In this document: piece by piece, positions 1 to 4,549 of the stretch | Layout: each line of letters begins with the position of its first letter | Position numbering within the stretch: position 1 is the stretch's first letter | Source: an uncultured Prevotellaceae bacterium | GTDB lineage: Bacteria > Bacteroidota > Bacteroidia > Bacteroidales > Bacteroidaceae | Length of the DNA stretch: 6,209 nt | Assembly: GCA_947306605.1 (NCBI GenBank) | Contig: CAMZHB010000105.1 | Location: forward strand, 1-6,209 | Direction of reading: 5' to 3' | Program-made: the position numbers and the translations under genes | Notes under the pieces: model-generated | Database searches by the model: none | What the model was told of the DNA's origin: nothing | Seen by the model: only the letters and a program-made list of their open reading frames with translations

Positions 1-6
1 CACTAC

Positions 7-40
7 GCTGCCCCGATGCACGCACGGTCACCGGGGCAGC
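7..40. repeat. GC-rich inverted repeat (9-bp perfect stem)
   Basis: The arms GCTGCCCCG (7-15) and CGGGGCAGC (32-40) are exact reverse complements around a 16-nt loop. No T-run follows on either strand, so it is not a standard intrinsic terminator. It could be a structured end of an upstream transcript, a processing site or a protein-binding site in front of the small peptide gene. The stem is plainly visible in the sequence; its role is unknown. Confidence 0.5.
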
Positions 41-81
41 ACAAAATAACCACAACACTAACCTGAAAACATGCCGAAACT

Positions 82-216
82 ATGAATATTCCTTTTCTTT
101 TAAAAATCATACTACAAATACTCCAGCTGCTGCTTGGCTCGGGCCTCTTCAACGACGACCAACAGCAAACACTCAGCAGCTTGCTCGACGACGTGCAAAA
201 GGTTAAACGCAAGTAA
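82..216 (+). CDS. 44-residue holin-like/membrane-associated small peptide
   Basis: A short reading frame begins at ATG 82 and stops at TAA 214-216. The first 23 residues are hydrophobic (MNIPFLLKIILQILQLLLGS, then GLF) with only one Lys, enough for one membrane helix or an amphipathic membrane anchor. The rest is polar: acidic NDDQQQ, then LSSLLDDV, and a basic KVKRK tail. The muramidase gene starts 4 nt after its stop, so the two are probably translationally coupled. Small hydrophobic peptides commonly sit next to cell-wall hydrolases in phage lysis modules and in Bacteroidales hydrolase cassettes, and a holin-like or accessory role is inferred only from that. No promoter with a TAnnTTTG element is visible in 1-81, so transcription probably enters from upstream. 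I do not recognise a named family. The chance that it is not a real gene is moderate. Confidence 0.6.
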   Translation: MNIPFLLKIILQILQLLLGSGLFNDDQQQTLSSLLDDVQKVKRK

Positions 217-220
217 CACC

Positions 221-724
221 ATGGCCAACGTGGAACACTACCTGCCGTTCCTCCTCAAGTGGGAAGGCGGCTACACCGACGACCCGTCGGACCACGGCGG
301 CGCCACCAACCGGGGCGTAACCCTGGCAACCTACCGCCGGCTGCATCCGCTGGCCACGAAAGACCAGTTGCAACAGATGACAGACGACGAATGGAAGTAC
401 ATCGTGGAACGTTTCTACTGGGGACGCTGCGAAGCCAACGCCATCCGGAACCAAAGCGTGGCAGAAATGCTGGTGGACTGGACCTGGCTCTCTGGACCGC
501 AGGCTATCCGTTTCGCCCAAACACTGCTACACGTGGTGCCCGACGGGCAGGTGGGAAGCATTACCCTGCAAGCCATCAACGCAATCAATGTCCCCGAACT
601 GTTTGAACGGCTCCGGATAGCCCGACTGCGCCACTTCCAGCGCATCGTGCAACGGCACCCGTCGCAGGGCCGCTTCATCAATGGTTGGCGCAAACGGGTG
701 AACAGCATGGTGTTTGAAGCATGA
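221..724 (+). CDS. GH108-type N-acetylmuramidase (phage-like lysozyme)
   Basis: This 167-residue protein matches the layout of glycoside hydrolase family 108 muramidases, which cleave the glycan strand of peptidoglycan. An N-terminal catalytic domain (about residues 5-90) contains LLKWEGGY, with Glu15 as the expected catalytic acid, followed by the conserved DHGGATNRGVT stretch (24-34) and RFYWGRCEAN (64-73). The C-terminal part (about 93-167) resembles the small putative peptidoglycan-binding domain usual in this family, with PDGQVGSIT (107-115) and a FINGWRKR end (152-159). Length is normal for the single-enzyme form. There is no signal peptide, so export would need a holin-like partner, lysis or another route; the hydrophobic peptide 4 nt upstream is the obvious candidate. 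ATG 221 is preferred over an in-frame TTG at 134, which would add 29 non-conserved residues overlapping that peptide. It is probably phage-derived or part of a domesticated hydrolase cassette, since no other phage gene is in view. Confidence 0.88.
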   Translation: MANVEHYLPFLLKWEGGYTDDPSDHGGATNRGVTLATYRRLHPLATKDQLQQMTDDEWKYIVERFYWGRCEANAIRNQSVAEMLVDWTWLSGPQAIRFAQTLLHVVPDGQVGSITLQAINAINVPELFERLRIARLRHFQRIVQRHPSQGRFINGWRKRVNSMVFEA

Positions 725-725
725 A

Positions 726-751
726 AAAGGAAAGGCCCAAGCCCTTCCTTT
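726..751. terminator. Hairpin directly after the muramidase stop
   Basis: Arms 726-736 and 741-751 form an 11-position stem with one A-C mismatch and a CCAA loop, beginning 2 nt after the TGA. On the + strand the 3' arm is itself T-rich but is followed by CAAAAAAG, so it is a weak + terminator. Read on the minus strand it is followed by TTTTTCAT. It may therefore serve as a second terminator for the minus-strand gene or a bidirectional one between the convergent genes. Confidence 0.5.
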
Positions 752-752
752 C

Positions 753-797
753 AAAAAAGACAAAAAGAAAACCTGTAGGTCTGAGACCTGCAGGTTT
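753..797 (-). terminator. Intrinsic terminator of the small lipoprotein gene
   Basis: On the minus strand, arms 797-786 and 780-769 make a 12-bp stem (one G-U pair) with a 5-nt loop. It is followed by a long T-rich tract, the complement of the A-rich stretch 753-771. It lies 28 nt past the TAA of the minus-strand lipoprotein gene and is a textbook rho-independent terminator. Confidence 0.8.
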
Positions 798-824
798 CAA
801 TCTCTCTAAGTAGTTAAGTACTGA

Positions 825-1031
825 TTATTCAGCAACAACTTCTTCAGCTACTTCTTCAACAGCAGCAGCAGCGCTGTCAACAACAGCAGCAGCAGAGTCA
901 ACAACTTCAGCGGCGCTATCAACAACGGCCTCTACAGAATCAACAGCTTCGGTAGCAGCGGTCTTGTTACCATCGCAAGAAGCAAAGCTGAAAGCAGCTA
1001 CAGCTACAAGTACAAAAAACAACTTTTTCAT
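825..1031 (-). CDS. Small acidic heptad-repeat lipoprotein
   Basis: This 68-residue protein starts with a lipoprotein signal peptide: MKK, a hydrophobic core LFFVLVAVAAF, and the lipobox FASC, with Cys19 as the lipidated residue. The mature part is about 50 residues and strongly acidic (13 Asp/Glu, one Lys). After a short linker DGNKTAATEA it consists of tandem seven-residue units: VDSVEAV (30-36), VDSAAEV (37-43), VDSAAAV (44-50), VDSAAAA (51-57), a diverged VEEVAEE (58-64) and a partial VVAE. This predicts one long helix, possibly a helical bundle or alanine-zipper-like oligomer. Aspartate follows the lipidated Cys, but I cannot tell inner from outer membrane retention with Bacteroidetes rules. 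It resembles Lpp-type lipoproteins in size and heptad design but lacks a C-terminal Lys for peptidoglycan attachment. It has its own promoter and terminator, so it is a single-gene unit. The function is not known to me. Confidence 0.85.
   Translation of the reverse strand: MKKLFFVLVAVAAFSFASCDGNKTAATEAVDSVEAVVDSAAEVVDSAAAVVDSAAAAVEEVAEEVVAE
840..944 (-). repeat. Five 21-bp coding tandem repeats
   Basis: The stretch encodes residues 30-64 of the small lipoprotein as five consecutive seven-codon units. The first four start with the codons for Val-Asp-Ser; the fifth is diverged (Val-Glu-Glu). The DNA copies are imperfect, for example GTC/GTT and GAT/GAC alternations and AGC/TCT changes, so the protein pattern is better kept than the DNA. 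That argues for selection on the helix rather than a very recent slippage event. Confidence 0.8.
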
Positions 1032-1081
1032 TTTTCTACTTTTTAAATTTGTAAAACAATCAATTGCTTATAAAACCGGTG

Positions 1082-1114
1082 CAAAGTTACGCACTTTTTC
1101 AATACCGCATCAAA
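1082..1114 (-). promoter_or_regulatory. Promoter of the small lipoprotein gene
   Basis: Reading the minus strand, TTTG (complement of 1111-1114) is followed after 21 nt by TAACTTTG (complement of 1082-1089). This is a perfect match to the Bacteroidetes -33/-7 pattern. Transcription would start near 1075, giving a leader of about 45 nt that is A/T-rich and ends in AAAAAGTAGAAAA before the ATG, typical of genes in this phylum that do without a Shine-Dalgarno site. Confidence 0.8.
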
Positions 1115-1202
1115 AAAAACAAGAAAAAAATCGCCGTTTTTTTGTAACTTTTTCGTTCGTATTAATTATCAGCGCCTTACAAATACACTTTTTTCGTCGT
1201 AA

Positions 1203-1234
1203 TTTGCCCACATCAGTGCATTTTGCTAACTTTG
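1203..1234 (+). promoter_or_regulatory. Promoter of the mtaB operon
   Basis: TTTG (1203-1206), a 20-nt spacer and TAACTTTG (1227-1234) fit the Bacteroidetes promoter consensus. The expected start is near 1241, giving a leader of about 26 nt before ATG 1267. A second -7-like TATATTTG (1249-1256) lacks a well-spaced -33. The direct repeat CAGTGCA (1214-1220, 1235-1241) brackets the -7 element. Confidence 0.8.
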
Positions 1235-1266
1235 CAGTGCAAAATTGATATATTTGAAACAGAAAC

Positions 1267-2640
1267 ATGGAGACCATCCTGCAAAATAAAACGGCAACTT
1301 ACCTCACGCTTGGATGCAAGCTCAACTTTGCCGAGACATCGGCCTTGGGTGACCGACTGACCGAAGCCGGTGTGCGGCGTGCCAAAGAAAGCGAGGTGGC
1401 CGATATCTGCATCATAAACACTTGTTCCGTCACGGAAACGAGCGATCACAAATGCCGTCAGGCCATCCACCGCATGATACGCCAGCATCCCGGAGCCTTT
1501 GTTGTGGTTACCGGATGCTATGCCCAACTGTCGGCTCAGGTCATTGCACAGATGGACGGCGTGGACTTGGTGCTGGGAATCGAGCAGAAAGGCGATATCC
1601 TTAAATATATTGTGGAACGGTGGCCACTGCACGAAGCTCAGCACGACAGCAATTGTGCCAAATCCCTGCACGAAACCATCGCTGTTCCGCTGAAAGACAT
1701 CCGCACCTTTGTCCCCTCGTGCTCCCGCGGCGAACGTACACGTTATTTCTTGAAGGTACAGGACGGCTGTAACTATTTCTGCACCTACTGCACCATTCCT
1801 TATGCCCGAGGCCGCAGTCGTAACGGCAGCATCGCCGATCTAGTGCGGCAAGCCGAGCATGCTGTCGAACTGGGTGGGCAGGAAATTGTCATCACGGGAG
1901 TGAATATCGGAGACTTCGGCCATTCGACGGGCGAAACATTCTTCGATCTGGTGCAGGCTCTCGACCGTGTGGAAGGCATCAGCCGTTACCGCATTTCGAG
2001 CATTGAGCCCAATCTGCTGACGGAAGAAATCATTGACTTCTGCGCCCAGAGCCGTGCTTTCATGCCTCACTTCCACATTCCTTTGCAAAGCGGCAGCGAC
2101 GACGTGCTCCGTCTGATGCACCGGCGCTACGACACGGCATTCTTCCGTGGACGCATTGACTATATTAAAAAGGTCTTGCCGGATGCTTTCATCGGCGTGG
2201 ACGTCATTGTTGGCACCCGGGGCGAGACGGACGAGTTTTTTGAAGACGCCTACCGTTTCTGTTCGGAAATCGACGTGTCGCAATTCCATGTATTCAGTTA
2301 CTCCGAACGGCCCGGAACGGCAGCCCTGCGCATTCCGCACAAGGTAAGCGAGGCCACCAAGCATGAACGCAGCCAACGACTCATTGCGCTCTCAGAGAAA
2401 AAGCACCGTGCATTTTATGAGAAGCACATCGGTACCGTGCACCCGGCTCTTATGGAGCACACCCACCACGACAAGACCGTGAGAGGTTTTACCGACAACT
2501 ACATCCGTGTAGAACTGCCACAGACAGGCGGTACGTCCACCGACAACCGCATCATTCCCGTACGTCTCGGGGCATTCAACGCCGACAATTCAGCGCTGAC
2601 TGCCATTATAACAGAACAAAACATTGAGAAACATGAGTAA
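1267..2640 (+). CDS. mtaB: tRNA t6A37 methylthiotransferase MtaB
   Basis: This 457-residue radical-SAM enzyme of the methylthiotransferase family adds a methylthio group to N6-threonylcarbamoyladenosine at position 37 of ANN-decoding tRNAs. The N-terminal methylthiotransferase domain has the three Cys expected to hold the auxiliary 4Fe-4S cluster: Cys17 in TLGCKLNFAET, Cys53 in INTCSVTE and Cys84 in VTGCYAQL. The radical-SAM domain follows with DGCNYFCTYCTIPYARG, whose Cys168, Cys172 and Cys175 form the CxxxCxxC cluster that cleaves SAM. The C-terminal part from about residue 385 is a TRAM-like RNA-binding region. TLGCKLN and the TCSVTE...HKCRQ block point to MtaB rather than MiaB or RimO. 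The length is normal. ATG 1267 lies 26 nt after the predicted transcription start. It is the first gene of a three-gene operon and overlaps the next by 8 nt. Confidence 0.95.
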   Translation: METILQNKTATYLTLGCKLNFAETSALGDRLTEAGVRRAKESEVADICIINTCSVTETSDHKCRQAIHRMIRQHPGAFVVVTGCYAQLSAQVIAQMDGVDLVLGIEQKGDILKYIVERWPLHEAQHDSNCAKSLHETIAVPLKDIRTFVPSCSRGERTRYFLKVQDGCNYFCTYCTIPYARGRSRNGSIADLVRQAEHAVELGGQEIVITGVNIGDFGHSTGETFFDLVQALDRVEGISRYRISSIEPNLLTEEIIDFCAQSRAFMPHFHIPLQSGSDDVLRLMHRRYDTAFFRGRIDYIKKVLPDAFIGVDVIVGTRGETDEFFEDAYRFCSEIDVSQFHVFSYSERPGTAALRIPHKVSEATKHERSQRLIALSEKKHRAFYEKHIGTVHPALMEHTHHDKTVRGFTDNYIRVELPQTGGTSTDNRIIPVRLGAFNADNSALTAIITEQNIEKHE

Positions 2641-3655
2641 TGAAATGAATAAAATCTCTGTTGTTATACTCAACTGGAACGGAGCCGACATGATGCGCCG
2701 CTTCCTGCCCTCCGTGATTGAACATTCCCCCGAAACCGACATCGTGGTGGCCGACAACGGCTCGACCGACGAATCACTCCAGATGTTGGCCTCAGAATTT
2801 CCTCAAATCAAAGTCATCGCCTTCGATAAGAATTATGGTTTTGCCGAGGGTTATAACCGCGCATTGGAGCAAATCGACACACCGTATACCATCCTGCTCA
2901 ACAACGATGTGGAAGTGACGCCCGACTGGCTGCAACCGCTCCTGACGTTCATGGACAGTCACCCTGAGGCTGCGGCCTGCCAGCCCAAACTGCTCAACGA
3001 ACAACGACGCGACCACTTCGAATATGCCGGAGCCTGCGGCGGATTCATCGACTGGCTGGGGTATCCCTATTGCCGGGGACGTGTCTTCAGCGTTGTGGAA
3101 AAAGACAACGGGCAATACGACGAGCCACTCCCCGTCTTTTGGGCCACAGGTGCAGCACTGCTTGTCCGCACCGCACTCTACAAAGAAGTCGGTGGCCTTG
3201 ACACCCGATTCTTCGCCCATCAGGAAGAAATCGACTTGTGTTGGCGTCTCAGGAGCCGAGGACACCAGATTTGGTGTATTCCACAGAGCAAAGTCTATCA
3301 TGTGGGCGGCGCTACGCTTAACCAAAGCAATCCGCGGAAAACGTTCCTCAACTTCCGCAACAACCTGCTCATGCTCTATAAGAACCTACCCCAAGGTGAA
3401 CTGCAGTACGTCCTCATGTGGCGTTACGTCCTGGACTATCTGGCCGCATTGCAGATGATTTTGGGAGGCAGAGCCGACGAAGCCAAGGCCGTACGCCAGG
3501 CCCGGCGCGAGTTTACCCGCACCTGCAACCAGTTCGACGCCGACCGTCAACGCAACATCCATGCCACGACCGTCGAGACCATTCCCGAAATCCGCAGCAG
3601 CAGTCTGCTCTGGGCTTTTTATATACTGCGGAGACGCAAATACAGCCAGTTATGA
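2633..3655 (+). CDS. GT2-family glycosyltransferase
   Basis: This 340-residue GT-A fold transferase moves a sugar from a nucleotide-sugar to a glycan or lipid acceptor on the cytoplasmic side. The nucleotide-binding start is ISVVILNWNG (8-17), followed by VVADNGSTDES (38-48). The metal/UDP-binding DxD equivalent is LLNNDVEV (88-95). The acceptor/catalytic region contains FWATGAALLVR (169-179) and FFAHQEEIDLCWR (193-205), the form seen in rhamnosyltransferase-like GT2 proteins of polysaccharide pathways. No convincing transmembrane segment is present, although the C-terminal third has amphipathic stretches (about 235-275). ATG 2633 overlaps the mtaB stop by 8 nt. ATG 2645, 4 nt after that stop, gives MNKISVVILNWNG and is an equally good start; a TTG at 2624 is unlikely. 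The sugar and acceptor cannot be read from the sequence. Its place between two RNA-modification genes gives no pathway clue. Confidence 0.9.
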   Translation: MSNEMNKISVVILNWNGADMMRRFLPSVIEHSPETDIVVADNGSTDESLQMLASEFPQIKVIAFDKNYGFAEGYNRALEQIDTPYTILLNNDVEVTPDWLQPLLTFMDSHPEAAACQPKLLNEQRRDHFEYAGACGGFIDWLGYPYCRGRVFSVVEKDNGQYDEPLPVFWATGAALLVRTALYKEVGGLDTRFFAHQEEIDLCWRLRSRGHQIWCIPQSKVYHVGGATLNQSNPRKTFLNFRNNLLMLYKNLPQGELQYVLMWRYVLDYLAALQMILGGRADEAKAVRQARREFTRTCNQFDADRQRNIHATTVETIPEIRSSSLLWAFYILRRRKYSQL

Positions 3656-4374
3656 CACAGAAACTTTCCCCCGCCCTTTATCTCATTCCCTGCACATTGG
3701 GCGACACGCCCGTCGAACAAGTGCTGCCGGCATACAACCGTGACATCATCCTCCGGTTGCGCCATTTCATCGTTGAAGAAGTGCGCACGGCCCGCCGCTT
3801 CCTCAAAGCCGTGGACAAGGGCATCGACATCGACCAACTCACGTTCTGTCCCATGGGCAAGCACGCCGACCCGGCGCTGTTCCGCACCTATCTGCAACCA
3901 CTCGTCAACGGCGAGCCCATAGGCGTCATCAGCGAAGCCGGATGTCCCGCCGTGGCCGACCCGGGAGCCGACCTCGTCGCGTTGGCACAGACACTGCATC
4001 TCCGGGTCGTACCCCTCGTCGGTCCCTCGTCACTCTTGCTCGCCGTCATGGCCTCGGGCATGAATGGCCAAAGCTTTGCTTTCAATGGCTATCTTCCCAT
4101 CGGCAACGGTCCCCGCACTGCAGCCATCAAGCGTCTCGAAGCCCGCGCCTGGTCCGAAAACCAGACACAACTCTTCATCGAGACCCCCTACCGCAACGCC
4201 CAACTGCACGCCGAGCTGCTCCAGACCTTACGGCCCGACACACGCCTCTGCGTAGCTGCGGGACTCACCACCGCAGACGAATGGATTTGCACACTCTGCG
4301 TCGCCCAATGGAAGAAAAAACCGTTGCCCGACCTTCGCAAGATTCCTGCCATTTTCCTAATCCATCGCAAATAA
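3652..4374 (+). CDS. Short RsmI-like SAM-dependent methyltransferase
   Basis: This 240-residue protein belongs to the tetrapyrrole-methylase-fold family that includes RsmI, the 16S rRNA C1402 2'-O-methyltransferase. Visible family blocks are LYLIPCTLGD (9-18, in place of the usual V-x-TPIGNL), EEVRTARRFLK (42-52, in place of EDTR), SEAGCPAVADPGADLV (94-109, the counterpart of DAGTP-x-x-SDPG), VPLVGPSSLLLAVMASG (120-136), FNGYLP (144-149) and LFIETPYRN (174-182). It stops soon after the methylase domain and lacks the C-terminal extension of full RsmI. Many Bacteroidetes carry such a shorter paralogue, so I do not assign the rsmI name. The substrate may be RNA but is not proven. ATG 3652 overlaps the preceding stop as ATGA, indicating translational coupling. 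The in-frame upstream extension to 3418 lies inside the glycosyltransferase gene and is not protein-like. A terminator follows 6 nt after the stop. Confidence 0.88.
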   Translation: MTQKLSPALYLIPCTLGDTPVEQVLPAYNRDIILRLRHFIVEEVRTARRFLKAVDKGIDIDQLTFCPMGKHADPALFRTYLQPLVNGEPIGVISEAGCPAVADPGADLVALAQTLHLRVVPLVGPSSLLLAVMASGMNGQSFAFNGYLPIGNGPRTAAIKRLEARAWSENQTQLFIETPYRNAQLHAELLQTLRPDTRLCVAAGLTTADEWICTLCVAQWKKKPLPDLRKIPAIFLIHRK

Positions 4375-4380
4375 ATTATT

Positions 4381-4409
4381 AGGTACAGTTTCACGGCTGT
4401 ACCTTTTTT
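4381..4409 (+). terminator. Intrinsic terminator of the mtaB operon
   Basis: The arms AGGTACAG (4381-4388) and CTGTACCT (4397-4404) form an 8-bp stem with an 8-nt loop, followed directly by six T (4404-4409, the first shared with the stem). It begins 6 nt after the stop of the methyltransferase gene and closes the three-gene operon. Confidence 0.85.
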
Positions 4410-4439
4410 CATATCCTCCCCATAGTTCTGCAACACAAG

Positions 4440-4467
4440 GCGGCGTCACAAAATTTTGAGGCGCCGC
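4440..4467. repeat. 28-bp imperfect palindrome between operons
   Basis: The halves 4440-4453 and 4454-4467 are reverse complements except for one A-A mismatch and one G-U type pair: GCGGCGTCACAAAA against TTTTGAGGCGCCGC. The + strand continues TTCTAATTTTT, so it could be a backup terminator for read-through past 4409. It also lies 30 bp upstream of the gltX -33 element, so an operator role is possible. Its central AAAATTTT is more usual for a DNA-level site than for a tight RNA loop. Confidence 0.5.
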
Positions 4468-4496
4468 TTCTAATTTTTGAAGTCCGACCTTTGTCG

Positions 4497-4528
4497 TTTG
4501 CGTAATTTGTAAAAATTGCGTAAATTTG
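4497..4528 (+). promoter_or_regulatory. Promoter of gltX-kdtA
   Basis: TTTG (4497-4500), a 20-nt spacer and TAAATTTG (4521-4528) match the Bacteroidetes -33/-7 consensus. Transcription should begin near 4535, giving a leader of only about 15 nt before ATG 4550. This placement also excludes the in-frame TTG at 4526 as the start of gltX, because it would lie within the -7 element. Confidence 0.8.
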
Positions 4529-4549
4529 CACCTAAATATCACAGAGGCT

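Noticed and set aside
2..49. Possible 3' end of an upstream gene, open in one frame to TAA 47-49
   Set aside because: Only 15 codons are visible and other frames are open too; no recognisable family ending, so it cannot be supported as a gene.
134..220. TTG-initiated 29-residue extension of the muramidase
   Set aside because: It overlaps the 44-residue peptide in another frame, is low-complexity Ser/Thr/Ala, and the family N-terminus fits ATG 221.
964..1248. Plus-strand ORF of 94 codons across the intergenic region
   Set aside because: It overlaps the lipoprotein gene and both divergent promoters and has a composition following the A/T-rich non-coding DNA.
1249..1256. Second -7-like element TATATTTG before mtaB
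   Set aside because: No TTTG lies at 19-21 bp upstream (nearest spacings are 14 and 23 bp), while the element at 1227-1234 has a proper partner.
1840..2376. 178-codon antisense ORF opposite mtaB
   Set aside because: Shadow of the conserved mtaB coding sequence, no family features.
3418..3651. Upstream in-frame extension of the RsmI-like protein
   Set aside because: It lies wholly inside the glycosyltransferase gene in another frame and has Arg/Gly/Pro-rich shadow composition; ATG 3652 fits the family start.
4526..4549. TTG start of gltX adding eight residues
   Set aside because: The TTG overlaps the -7 promoter element, so it would be upstream of the transcript start; ATG 4550 gives the normal N-terminus.
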